Shown: in pieces, positions 1 to 10,200 of the stretch
How positions within the stretch are numbered: position 1 is the first letter of the stretch
Layout of the letters: every line of letters starts with the position of its first letter
Assembly: GCA_039931065.1 (NCBI GenBank)
Contig: JBDTSP010000010.1
Location: 62,001-126,000 of the forward strand
Direction: 5' to 3'
DNA: 64,000 bases
From: CADEED01 sp039931065
GTDB lineage: Bacteria > Pseudomonadota > Gammaproteobacteria > Steroidobacterales > Steroidobacteraceae
Translations under genes and position numbers: made by a program
The notes under the pieces: generated by a model
Told to the model about the DNA's origin: nothing
Databases searched by the model: none
The model's input: the letters and a program-made list of their open reading frames with translations, nothing else

Positions 1-1292
<1,292 letters not shown>

Positions 1293-1293
<1 letters not shown>

Positions 1294-1598
1294 TAGTGAC
1301 CGCCTCTGGTCTTCTTCCTGGCACCGGAGGACTTGAACATCTCCAGCATTCTTTCCGTGACGACGTAGCCGCCGACAGCGTTACCCGCAGCCAGCAACAC
1401 ACCGACGAAGCCGATGATTTTCTCGATCGGCGTGACTGCGCCGCCGAGCGCGACCATGGCGCCGACCAGCACGATGCCGTGCACGAAGTTTGAGCCGGAC
1501 ATGAGCGGCGTATGCAGGATCACCGGCACTTTCGCGATAATTTCGTAGCCGGTGAAGGCCGCGAGCATGAAGATATAAAGCGCAACGATTCCGGTCAT
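1293..1598 (-). CDS. pntAB: NAD(P) transhydrogenase subunit alpha, membrane part
   Basis: A 101-residue membrane protein corresponding to the C-terminal transmembrane domain of PntA, encoded separately as in Rhodospirillum-type three-gene transhydrogenases. It has about three hydrophobic segments (start MTGIVALYIFMLAAFTGYEI, then SNFVHGIVLVGAMVAL and IIGFVGVLLAAGNAVGGYVV) and a basic C-terminus. It starts three bases after the stop of the NAD-binding alpha part and overlaps pntB by one base, so the three genes form one transcription unit. Confidence 0.92.
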
Positions 1599-1601
1599 GT
1601 C

Positions 1602-2729
1602 TTAACCCTCCACCGCTTTTCGGGTGGCTTCGTGTTTGATCGCGCCGTCATGCGTGAGTACGGCGCCCGCGAATACCTCGTCCGCCCAATCGATCTTGAG
1701 GTCGCCCGCCTTGTCGATGGCGGGCTTGAGGAAGTTGAGCAGGTTGCGGGCGTACATCTCGCTGGCGTTGTAAGCGAGCGTGCCGGCGACGTTCACCGGG
1801 CCCAGGATCTTCACACCCTGGTGAATGACAGTCTCGCCCGCCCTGGTGAGCTCGCAGTTGCCACCCTGTTCGGCCGCGATGTCGACGATGACCGAACCGG
1901 CGCGCATACGCTCGACGGCGGCCTTGGAAATGATGACCGGTGCTTTTCGGCCTGGCACCGATGCCGTGGAGATCACCGCGTCGGCCGCGGCAATGCGCGC
2001 ATCGAGCGCCTCCTGCTGCTTCGCTTTCTCCTCGGCCGTGAGTTCGCGGGCGTAACCACCCGCTCCGTCGGCGCTGACGCCGGTCTCGACGAACTTGGCG
2101 CCCAGCGACTTCACCTGTTCGCGGGTGGCACTGCGGACGTCATAGGCCTCGACCACGGCGCCCAGACGGCGGGCGGTGGCGATGGCCTGAAGTCCCGCGA
2201 CACCGGCGCCGATGATCAACGCCATCGAGGGGCGGATCGTGCCCGCGGCTGTCGTGAGCATCGGCATGAACTTTTCAAGGTTGTTGGCCGCGATGAGCAC
2301 GGCCTTGTAGCCGGCCAGCGAGGCCTGGGAGGACAAGGCGTCCATCGACTGGGCGCGCGAAATGCGCGGAATCAGCTCGACCGCGAAGCTCGTGATCTTG
2401 CGGTCGCGCAGCGCCTTCACCTCGTCTTTCCGGGCGTGCGCCTGCATGAATCCTACGACCACGGCGCCCGGTTTGAGCTGGCCGATCTGCTCGAGCGTCA
2501 GGGGGGCGACCGTCAGAAGTACGTCCACCTGCGACAGGATCGCGCTCGAACTACTGGCCCATTCGCCCTGTTTGTACAGGGCATCGGGGAACTGGGCCCG
2601 CACCCCGGCACCCGGATCGAGCACCACGCGCGCACCGGCGGCGATGAATTTGCCCACCACCTCGGGAACGAGGCTGACGCGAGTTTCACCGGGCGCGCTT
2701 TCTCGCAGCGCGCCTATCGTGATCGGCAT
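1602..2729 (-). CDS. pntAA: NAD(P) transhydrogenase subunit alpha, NAD(H)-binding part
   Basis: Soluble NAD(H)-binding domain I of the Re/Si transhydrogenase, 375 residues from the chosen ATG at 2729 (MPITIGALRESAPGETRVSL). An upstream in-frame start at 2783 would add 18 residues, but the ATG at 2729 has GGGGAG about 10 bases before it and matches the usual N-terminus of the family. The Rossmann motif GAGVAGLQAIATARRLGA and the following YDVRSATREQ are visible mid-protein. First gene of the pntAA-pntAB-pntB operon, divergent from the HNH nuclease gene. Confidence 0.93.
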   Translation of the reverse strand: MPITIGALRESAPGETRVSLVPEVVGKFIAAGARVVLDPGAGVRAQFPDALYKQGEWASSSSAILSQVDVLLTVAPLTLEQIGQLKPGAVVVGFMQAHARKDEVKALRDRKITSFAVELIPRISRAQSMDALSSQASLAGYKAVLIAANNLEKFMPMLTTAAGTIRPSMALIIGAGVAGLQAIATARRLGAVVEAYDVRSATREQVKSLGAKFVETGVSADGAGGYARELTAEEKAKQQEALDARIAAADAVISTASVPGRKAPVIISKAAVERMRAGSVIVDIAAEQGGNCELTRAGETVIHQGVKILGPVNVAGTLAYNASEMYARNLLNFLKPAIDKAGDLKIDWADEVFAGAVLTHDGAIKHEATRKAVEG

Positions 2730-2822
2730 TTGGCTTGACTCCCCGCTTCTTCTTCTGGACGAGGCCTGCGGCTGTATCGCCAAAGGCCTTCATTTCCCGT
2801 GTTAAATGAATGTCTTGCGACG

Positions 2823-2852
2823 TTGAATTCTCGCATACGACTGGTCTATCTT
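2823..2852 (+). promoter_or_regulatory. Candidate sigma-70 promoter of the HNH nuclease gene
   Basis: TTGAAT at 2823-2828 and TATCTT at 2847-2852 are separated by 18 bases in an unusually AT-rich stretch directly before the nuclease ATG at 2862. Each box matches the sigma-70 consensus at 4 of 6 positions. The start codon lies so close to the expected transcription start that the mRNA would be almost leaderless. Weak prediction made by eye. Confidence 0.3.
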
Positions 2853-2861
2853 ACATGCCTC

Positions 2862-3536
2862 ATGTTGGGCATCGACCTCGAAAAGGCAGATGACGGGTAT
2901 TCGTCGCAGCTGCACCTGATCGCGGGCAACACCAGTCGCGCGCTCTCCCAGCTTGTCCTGCGTACGGACGTGTCGGGAATGCCGCTCGAATGGATCGACT
3001 ACAAGGAAGCCGCGCGTCTCTATCACCAGGAACAGGTGGCTTATACCTGCGGCAGTCCGCTGTTCAAACTGTACGGCGGCGTTAGCGCTCTCACCGGCTT
3101 TCGCACCGTGCTCGAGGTGAATTCGATCGTCGCGACTTTGGGTCACACCGGAAATCCCGGCAACACCCGGCAGGACTACGTGCCGCCACTGAACAACCAG
3201 ACGTTGTTCCGCCGCGATGCGCACTTCTGCCTGTACTGCGCGCAGCGTTTCCCCGTGCGCGAGTTATCGCGCGATCACATCCGGCCGTTCAGCCAGGGTG
3301 GTCGAGACGTGTGGATGAATGTGGTTGCCGCCTGCCGCCGCTGCAACAACCTCAAGGCGTCGCGCACGCCCGAGCAGGCGAAGATGCAGCTGATCGCGGT
3401 GCCGTTCACGCCGACTTACGCGGAGTACATCTTCCTGAAGGGCCGGCGCGTGCTCGCCGATCAGATGGAATATCTGCGCGCGCATTTCCCGCGGCACTCG
3501 CCGCTCCACGCGCGGATCAAGAAGTACCTGAGCTAA
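2862..3536 (+). CDS. HNH endonuclease family protein
   Basis: A 224-residue protein with a zinc-supported HNH module in its second half: CLYC, then LSRDHIRPFSQGG holding the catalytic histidine, then ACRRCNN as the second cysteine pair. The regions around GMPLEWIDYKEAARLYH and FTPTYAEYIFLKGRRVLADQ are characteristic of a widespread proteobacterial HNH family of about 200 residues whose cellular role is not established. I chose the ATG at 2862; the frame is open back to a GTG at 2799, but those residues look non-conserved. The gene stands alone and ends inside a strong bidirectional hairpin. Confidence 0.85.
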   Translation: MLGIDLEKADDGYSSQLHLIAGNTSRALSQLVLRTDVSGMPLEWIDYKEAARLYHQEQVAYTCGSPLFKLYGGVSALTGFRTVLEVNSIVATLGHTGNPGNTRQDYVPPLNNQTLFRRDAHFCLYCAQRFPVRELSRDHIRPFSQGGRDVWMNVVAACRRCNNLKASRTPEQAKMQLIAVPFTPTYAEYIFLKGRRVLADQMEYLRAHFPRHSPLHARIKKYLS

Positions 3537-3577
3537 CAAAGATAAAAGGGGGCATGCCTGTTTTATCTTTGTTAGCT
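3531..3577. terminator. Bidirectional hairpin terminator
   Basis: A 17-bp perfect inverted repeat (3531-3547 pairing with 3561-3577) with a 13-base loop. The arm begins AGCTAACAAAG and ends in four A residues, so each strand yields a stem flanked by T residues. The stop codons of the two convergent genes (TAA at 3534-3536; TAG at 3578-3576) lie in its outer arms. This is the expected layout of a shared terminator for the HNH gene and the sigma/CHAT cluster. Confidence 0.8.
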
Positions 3578-4343
3578 ACTGCGCGCTGATACGCAGCCAG
3601 TAGCGGGCGACCACTTCCTCATGATCCGGAGAATGGCCCCGGATGATCAGGTCGTAGTTGCCGGCTTCGAGCGCGCCGGGATCGCTCAGCTCGAACGAAA
3701 GCTGATTGCGGGAAACGGGCGCCTGCCGCGCCGAGCGCCAGACCAGGCTCGAGTCGCGACGCTTGACCAGATCGAGCTCGTATTCCGGATATTGCGGCGT
3801 GTACGGAGCGGCTCCGCCGGCGCACGTCAGCAATGTGTTGCCGTCTTCGCAGATGAGAACGACGACATCCGGCTCCAGCACCAGTTTCGCGGGCGCGCCG
3901 GTCTGCGTGAACAAGAGATCGGGCTCATTGGCGACACCACGGACCGATGCCAGGCGCACGGTGCGCGAGGCGATGCGCTGAGGCGATGCGCGATGATCGG
4001 CGGCACTCGAAGCGGCGGCGGTCGGGTCGATGTTCCGATGCGGTAGCACCAGCGACAGACCCAGCGTCATCAGCGCCAGCACCAGGCTTGCGGCAATCGC
4101 GTAGCGGAAGCGACGGTCGGGCACCGTGGCTTGCATGGCGTCGCGTTTCAGCCAGCCGCGCCGTGCCGCGCTCGCGATGCCACGCCGCAGCCGGCGCTCC
4201 ATCTCGACCTCGCCAGCGAGTTCGGGAGAGGCTATCAGCCAGGCTTCGAACTCGGCACGTTCGGAACGCGACAGGTCGCCTGCGACATAACGCGAGACCA
4301 GTCTCGTCTGCTCTTCGAGAGATTGGTGATCAAGGGACTTCAT
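3576..4343 (-). CDS. Anti-sigma-factor-like single-pass membrane protein
   Basis: A 255-residue protein with a cytoplasmic N-terminal region of about 78 residues (RYVAGDLSRSERAEFEAWL) that resembles the helical part of zf-HC2-type anti-sigma domains but has no Cys or zinc ligands. One transmembrane helix follows at about 80-102 (YAIAASLVLALMTLGLSLVL), then a periplasmic part of about 150 residues ending in a beta-rich region. Two periplasmic cysteines (LICED and LLTCAGG) could form a disulfide. It starts 12 bases after the ECF sigma gene stop, as expected for a cognate regulator. Role inferred from layout and weak similarity; no partner binding can be seen directly. Confidence 0.65.
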   Translation of the reverse strand: MKSLDHQSLEEQTRLVSRYVAGDLSRSERAEFEAWLIASPELAGEVEMERRLRRGIASAARRGWLKRDAMQATVPDRRFRYAIAASLVLALMTLGLSLVLPHRNIDPTAAASSAADHRASPQRIASRTVRLASVRGVANEPDLLFTQTGAPAKLVLEPDVVVLICEDGNTLLTCAGGAAPYTPQYPEYELDLVKRRDSSLVWRSARQAPVSRNQLSFELSDPGALEAGNYDLIIRGHSPDHEEVVARYWLRISAQ

Positions 4344-4355
4344 GAGTGACTTGTG

Positions 4356-5024
4356 TCACCAGGGGCCAAAATGTCTCACCAAAAATGTGAAAGACAGCGC
4401 CAAGGGCAACAAAATTGATGTGACGCGCGGGAAGAGGGCCAGGTGAGGGGCCCGGCGCTCGATGATAGTGCGCAGCCGGCTGCGCGCACGCATCAGCACG
4501 CGGTCGAAATGCTTAGGGGAAAGGCCGAGTTCCCGGCACAGCTGCTGCTTGTCCGTCCCGTCTAGATAGAAGCAGACGATGACCTGCCGGTCGCGCTCGG
4601 TCGGCAATTCGTCGATCAGATCGGCGACCGCCTGCGCGAGCTGGCGGTCATCGGAGTCGGACAGATCGCCCTGCTCCATTTCGAGGTTGTGCGCGAGCTC
4701 GTCGATGAGTTCCGAATCGACCACGGTCTGTTGCCGCAACATCTTGCGGGCCGCATTGAGCGCGAGATTGCGCGCCGTCGCGGCAGCGAATGCAAACAGC
4801 TTGCGTGGGTCGTCGATGGTGCCGGCGCGGACCCGTTCTACGACGATGTGCAGGGTCTCCTGTGTCAGGTCCTCGGGATCGATCCAGCGGTTGAAAGCGC
4901 CAAATTTCAGCACTGCCAGCACACCCGGGCGTAGCGCGATCAGCATCCGTGATTCAGCCCGCGCATCGCCGCTCAGCGCGGCCGCGACGATTCGCTCGAT
5001 CTCGTCGACCGGAACGGTGCTCAC
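4356..5024 (-). CDS. ECF-type RNA polymerase sigma factor with hydrophobic C-terminal tail
   Basis: A 222-residue sigma-70 family protein. Region 2 is seen at WIDPEDLTQETL and AAATARNLALNAAR; region 4 at LPTERDRQVIVCFYLDG followed by the helix-turn-helix KQQLCRELGLSPKHFDRVLMRAR. The last about 22 residues (RVTSILLPLALSFTFLV then RHFGPW) are strongly hydrophobic and extend beyond a normal ECF factor, suggesting membrane attachment. The start is a GTG at 5024, 21 bases after the subtilase stop; an anti-sigma-like gene follows. It probably transcribes this cluster, since both CHAT genes share an upstream motif, but that is inference. Confidence 0.85.
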   Translation of the reverse strand: MSTVPVDEIERIVAAALSGDARAESRMLIALRPGVLAVLKFGAFNRWIDPEDLTQETLHIVVERVRAGTIDDPRKLFAFAAATARNLALNAARKMLRQQTVVDSELIDELAHNLEMEQGDLSDSDDRQLAQAVADLIDELPTERDRQVIVCFYLDGTDKQQLCRELGLSPKHFDRVLMRARSRLRTIIERRAPHLALFPRVTSILLPLALSFTFLVRHFGPW

Positions 5025-5045
5025 GCGGCCACCATGGGCCGGTAG

Positions 5046-6593
5046 CTAGTTGCATCCGAGCGCCTCCATGGCGGCGCGGCAGTCCGCACCGGGATCGACT
5101 TTTGCGAGTTCACGAAGGAATTCGACATGGACCCATGGATAACGCGTGGAATCGCTGCTCTTGCTCCTGCAGAACAGCAGTTGTTTTATCTGCTGGGCGT
5201 CGCATTTGTTCAGCGGCGGGCTGCCCCAGACGAGCGCTACCACACCGGAAACATACGCCGCCGCGCTCGATGCGCCCGCGGCTCCAGACAGTGCGTAACC
5301 TCGCTCGGAATTCTCTGTGGTTGTCACCACGATGTCCACGCCAGGTGCCTGAATTCGGCCGTCGTTCGCATCTGGCCGCCCCTTAGGATTGAACAGATCG
5401 TGACCGCGCATGTCGGCGGGCACGGCCGCCACGACGCCCGGCAGGCAGCGGTACTGAGAGGGGAAGTACTCGCGCACGCTGTCGTCGCTGTCCAGGCTGG
5501 TGGCATAACCGGTCACCAGCAGACGGCGCGTTCCGTTCGTACCGCCGACCGCCGTGCTGACAGCCTCGGAAATCGCGCGGCTGTCGACCGGCCATTTGGC
5601 GCTTATGTTGATGACGTCAGCGTCGTCGAGTACCGCAGCCTCGATGCCTTCCGCGATGGTCGACAGGCGCGCCAGCAATCCATGCCCCACGCGGCTGATC
5701 ACGATCGGCAGCAACTGGCTGTTGGGCGCGACGCCCACCACGCCAATTCCATTGTCCATACGGCCGCCGATCGTGCCGGCCATCTCGGTGCCGTGCGGAT
5801 AGCAGCGTCCACTGGTCGCACAACGGGCATTGAGCTCCCGGCCCTGCGAATGGGCCGGTTCGCGCGAGATCATGCGCAGCACGACACTCGTGCCGAGATC
5901 CTCGTGCGATGCATCGATGCCCGAATCCAGCACGGCGACCAGCCGCGGCAGCGAGCGGGCTGCCACGGCGGAGTCCCAGCCGATTTTCCTGTGGCCCCAG
6001 AGCTCATCCATGCACGGGTCGTTGGGATAGGTGACGCGCGCCGTGCGCTGCCAGCAATTGCTGATCGAAGTGAGGGTCGGTTCGAGTTCCACGGATGTAG
6101 TCAGGAAGTCGGGTCCATCGCAGTCCGGCTCCGCGTAGTCGACTTCCGCGGCCGCGAGGATTTCGCGCAATTTCTGCGCGGACATCCGGCGGGAGAACGC
6201 GGCAACCGCAAAAGTGCGGGTGCGTTCGATGGCGCGAACCTGACCGGTCTGCTTCAACCAGTCGATGAGCTGCCGCAGGTTGGTACCGGCGCCCGGAAAA
6301 AGGATCAGCCGCGCGGCGAGCGGCGGGAGAGTGGATCTGCCTCTGGCAGCGGCCAAATGGCGTTTGGAGAACGTTCCGGCCCACAGGGCGCAGGCGGTGC
6401 GCAAATCGAAGGGAGCATCAACGAGTGAATCGATATAGGCGGCGACGGCGGGTGGGGCGCGCTGACCATCCTGACCCCACTCTCCGTCGCCACCACAAAT
6501 GTGGGGAGAACTCGCCAACGCGACGGACACACCGAATGCCGCTGCCCAGACGGGCGTCAGCAGCGCGATGAGTCGCCGCGATGGCGAATGCAA
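5046..6593 (-). CDS. Exported S8 family (subtilisin-like) serine peptidase
   Basis: A 515-residue protein with an N-terminal signal peptide (ALLTPVWAAAFGVSVALAS). The catalytic triad is recognisable: Asp223 in VAVLDSGID, His267 in YPHGTEMAGT and Ser442 in GASSAAAYVSG, which aligns with GTSMAAPHVAG. The region that should hold the oxyanion-hole Asn (normally AAGN) reads LLVTGYATS, so that residue appears replaced. A pro-region of about 200 residues precedes the catalytic domain. The first codon is TTG, two bases after the previous gene's stop, consistent with coupling. It lies in the CHAT/sigma cluster and probably acts in the periplasm. Confidence 0.85.
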   Translation of the reverse strand: MHSPSRRLIALLTPVWAAAFGVSVALASSPHICGGDGEWGQDGQRAPPAVAAYIDSLVDAPFDLRTACALWAGTFSKRHLAAARGRSTLPPLAARLILFPGAGTNLRQLIDWLKQTGQVRAIERTRTFAVAAFSRRMSAQKLREILAAAEVDYAEPDCDGPDFLTTSVELEPTLTSISNCWQRTARVTYPNDPCMDELWGHRKIGWDSAVAARSLPRLVAVLDSGIDASHEDLGTSVVLRMISREPAHSQGRELNARCATSGRCYPHGTEMAGTIGGRMDNGIGVVGVAPNSQLLPIVISRVGHGLLARLSTIAEGIEAAVLDDADVINISAKWPVDSRAISEAVSTAVGGTNGTRRLLVTGYATSLDSDDSVREYFPSQYRCLPGVVAAVPADMRGHDLFNPKGRPDANDGRIQAPGVDIVVTTTENSERGYALSGAAGASSAAAYVSGVVALVWGSPPLNKCDAQQIKQLLFCRSKSSDSTRYPWVHVEFLRELAKVDPGADCRAAMEALGCN

Positions 6594-6595
6594 TG

Positions 6596-7159
6596 TCAGG
6601 GTCCGCCGGCTTTGCCCGTGGCCGAACCGTTCTCGGTGACGCGTGCCGGTGAGTCAACGAGGATCGAAATGACGCGATCGCCGCCTTCACTCGGAATGAA
6701 AAATACGATCATGTCGTTTAGTTCGACCGCACCTTTGGCCTTGGCGGGACGCATCGCGATGTCGCGGCTTCGCAGGCGATGGCAGCTGGACAGTACCTCG
6801 GCGTTTCCGGCTTTCACGTCTTCGAGCGAGCAATAACGCGTGCCGCGCGTGAAGGTGAGAGTGACCCCGCAAGGAAGTGCGAAATCCATGCGCCACGGTT
6901 GACGCTGATTGGAAGCGGTCCGCGTGCAGACTCGAACCACGTTGTCGTCCGAGTCGAAAATGAAGGTCAGCTTGCCGCCGAGCGGGATGTGGTCGTTGAT
7001 CGTCGAAGTGTCGATCGTGTATTCCTTGCCGATCCAGCCCGACAGGATTTCGTCCACCTTCGCGTCTCCCGCGAACGATAGCGCCGCGCCCAATGTCAGC
7101 GTTGCGGCCAGCAGCGAAATGCCGAACTTCCTGCCGCGATTTGTTGGATTCCAATTCAT
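6596..7159 (-). CDS. Exported protein of unknown function in the CHAT/sigma cluster
   Basis: A 187-residue protein with a signal peptide (FGISLLAATLTLGAALSFAGDA), then a domain rich in beta strands. Two short motifs contain cysteines (VRVCTRTA and LSSCHRLR), with further cysteines at LPCGV and RYCSLE. I did not recognise a family. The start at 7159 was chosen over an upstream in-frame start at 7345 because AGGAGAGG lies just before this ATG and the signal peptide begins here. It lies between the second CHAT gene (52-base gap) and the S8 peptidase (2-base gap), so it is co-transcribed and may be a secreted substrate, inhibitor or adaptor of the peptidases. Confidence 0.75.
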   Translation of the reverse strand: MNWNPTNRGRKFGISLLAATLTLGAALSFAGDAKVDEILSGWIGKEYTIDTSTINDHIPLGGKLTFIFDSDDNVVRVCTRTASNQRQPWRMDFALPCGVTLTFTRGTRYCSLEDVKAGNAEVLSSCHRLRSRDIAMRPAKAKGAVELNDMIVFFIPSEGGDRVISILVDSPARVTENGSATGKAGGP

Positions 7160-7211
7160 GAGTAATACCTCTCCTGGATGCAGCCGTTTGTCGATCAAAA
7201 GAATGCGGGCT

Positions 7212-10200
7212 TCATGGAAACTGATTGGCCCGCACCACGAAACTCGACCAGACCTGCGGCGACGCGCTGGCGCGCACCCGCAACTGGGCGGTGCGCAGCG
7301 CTTCGGCGGCGTTTCCGGACGCCTTGTACGCGCGGTAGAACTCACTCATGAATCGCGCTGTCGACGCATCTTCGATGGGCCAGAGCGCCGCGACTACCGA
7401 ATGGGAACCGTTGGCCAGAAATCCATAGGTGAGTCCGAGCACTCCCTCGCCACGCAGTTCGCCGCCAGCGCCCGTCGCGCATCCCGAAAGGACGACGACG
7501 TCGGCGCGCAGACCGAAACGCGTGATGTCGCCGGCGGTGAGCGTGCTGTCCGGCAGAAGCCTTCCGTCCGTGCCGTATTCGGTCAGGTAAAGTGCCGATT
7601 GCTCGGGCGAATCGCGGCGCGCGCGAGCGTGCGTCGCGAAGTGCAACACCGCGAGGTTGTTAGCCGACAGTTGACGCACTTGCGCGATCGTCGCGTCGAA
7701 GCCGGCGAGCTGGATCGTGTCCGCGCTGCCGAACGCCTTGGCGACCGCGTTGGCTTCCAGCGCCGAGTAGGGCAGGCGCGTGAGCTGATTGGCGGACGGC
7801 GGCGGCGAGCCGCGAAAATTTCCGCCGCCCGCATTGCTGGCAAGTTGCAGGCGTCGATCGTCGGGGGCGTATACCGGATCGGAAACGACCGCGACACGGT
7901 TCGGATGAGCGCTCGACGTGCGCGCCGGCAAGAGGGCCAGCGACAATGACGGCGCATAACTCAGCACGAATCGATCCAGCAGTGCTGTCTCGTCGTTTGC
8001 CATCATCGGCAGCGCAGCAAACGGCAGGCTGTTCAACGGTCCGTCGGGGATGATCAGCATTCGTTTCTCGCTGGCCTCCCCAAGCAACGGTCCAAACAAC
8101 AGCGCCGACAATTTTCGCTGCGCCTGGTCGGCCGACTTGGCACGCCGGATTTCTTCGATCGCATCGTCGACGGCCTGTTGGAGCGCCACCCGGCCCGGCA
8201 GCGTCGAGTGACGCAGTCCGCGCTTCGACAACAGCCACGCGTGGCTCAAGGAGTCGCCGACGAAATAGGCGAGCACGGCGGTGCTGGCGGGCAGGCGCTT
8301 TTGAATCTGCTGCAGCGAATCCGTCAACGCGCGGTTGCCGGCGGCGATACCGCCTTGCGCCAGGCGGTGTCGGTCGATCAGCGCCCGCGTTTCCTCGATT
8401 GCGCGCCGCACTTCCAGAGTGCCCGCATCGTCGGCGTCCTGTCTCTGAATGCGCGCCTCGAGGCGCAGTTGCTGCGAGGTGAGCCGCGCACGCAGCGCTT
8501 CGGCATTCGCGTCGTCGGTCCGCATTCCGCCAGGCACGTCGAAGGCGAGCTCATCGGCGAGTGAGCGGGCACGTACATCCTCCGCGGTCCGGAACGCGCG
8601 CCAGGCCGCTTCTTCCGGATTGGTCCCGGTGTCGGCAAGGTCGACCGCAATGCGGGCTTCGAAAGGCGAATATCGTGCCGAAAGAAAGCGCGCGCGCCAC
8701 TCTGGATTGGCGGATTTCACGCGAATCCGGCTGACGATGGCGATCGCCTCATCCGCGGCGGCGCCCGCAGCGGTGAGATCATGGCTGGCGAGCAGCAGTC
8801 GCGACAGCTCGGTGTTGGTATCGATCCGGTCGAACTCGAGTCCCAGCGCGGCAAACTGTTTGTCGGCCGCACGAAAATCCTCGATTGCGGCGCCGGTCTT
8901 GTTTTGCGCCAATCTGATGTGGGCTCGCTCCGTCAGCGCGCTGGCTTGTACGAGCGCGTTGGGAGACGCGAGCGGGATGGCGAGTTCGTCCTCGGCGGGC
9001 TGCAATTTGCCGAGCACGCGCAATTCGCCGGCGATCAGCGCGCCGGTACGCGCCACGCTTTGTGGGTTTGCGTCGATTCGAGCAGACCTGCGCAGGTATT
9101 CGAGCGACTGCTCGTGTAATCCGAGCACCGCAGAAGCATTGCCGGCGACGCGCAGCGTCCCGGCAAGACCGCGCGTGTCCGCGGCTTGTTCCTGCGCGAC
9201 GATCGCAGCGCGCAACGTTTCGAGGGCGCGTTCCGCATCGCCCATCTGAAAGTAGAGGCTGCCAAGCGCGGCCAGCTCGGTGGCGCGTTCGTCGTGGTCG
9301 TCGACCTTGGTAAATAGTTCGAGCGCCTCGGTGTGAACTTCGAGAGCGCGGTCGAAGTCGCCGAGCGAATTCAATGCGAACCCGTAGTTAGCCAGCAGGA
9401 CCGCGTATGCGTACGGTTGCAGTGCCTTGTCCATCACCGGCAGCAATTTCTCGTATTCGAGCGCGGACTCGGCGACGAATCCACGGCGATAACGCACCCA
9501 CGCAAGGTTTCCGAGCGATTTCGCCTGTTCGGAGGTGTCCTTGTTGGCAACCGCCAGATCGACGGCCTGCGCAAAGAAATGGTCGGCGGAATCGTAGTCG
9601 CCGACATTCAGCGCGCGAATACCACGCATGTTGACGGCATATTCCGCGCGCACCGGCATGCCATGCGCGCCAAAGAACTCGGCGGCGGCGGCCAGCCTCC
9701 GGTCGGCCGCTTCGTACATTCCCTTCTGCTCCGCTCCTTGCGTGCCGGGGTTCATTCCGGACGCGATTTCGAGCTCTATCGCGGCACGCAGAGCGGCGGA
9801 GTTCTGGACGCCGGAGTCATCATCGACAGCCTCATAAGCATCCGTCGCGGTCTCCGTCGCCCTGACGGCCGCCGGCCATTCGTCGCTGAGATATTGAACA
9901 TTGGCGAGTTCATAGGCTGCCGCGGCGCGTGCCGCGTCGTCACTCGCGGCTTCGAAGCGCGTGATCGCCTCGTGCATCCGGTCGGCGGCGCGCGCCGCCG
10001 ATTGCGGCTTGCCAATCGCGGTTTGTTCGAAGGCTGCTCCGAAGTCCTCGAAGCCGAGCTCGAGACCGGAGGGCTGCGCGTGCAGATCGCGCTTCCATCT
10101 CGCGATGCTGAGCGTGGCGCGGCCGGTCTTGGTTCGATGGTCGACACTGCGCAGCTGCACCCGCAGCCGGCCGGGTGCATCCAGACTAACTACCTTGAAC

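Noticed and set aside
1512..2738. Long open frames opposite pntAA and many other genes
   Set aside because: Antisense frames caused by high GC; they lack ribosome sites and give Arg/His/Gly-rich sequences without domains.
4345..4358. Short inverted repeat GTGAC-TTGT-GTCAC between the sigma and anti-sigma genes
   Set aside because: Five-bp arms only, overlapping the sigma stop codon; too small for a terminator or operator call.
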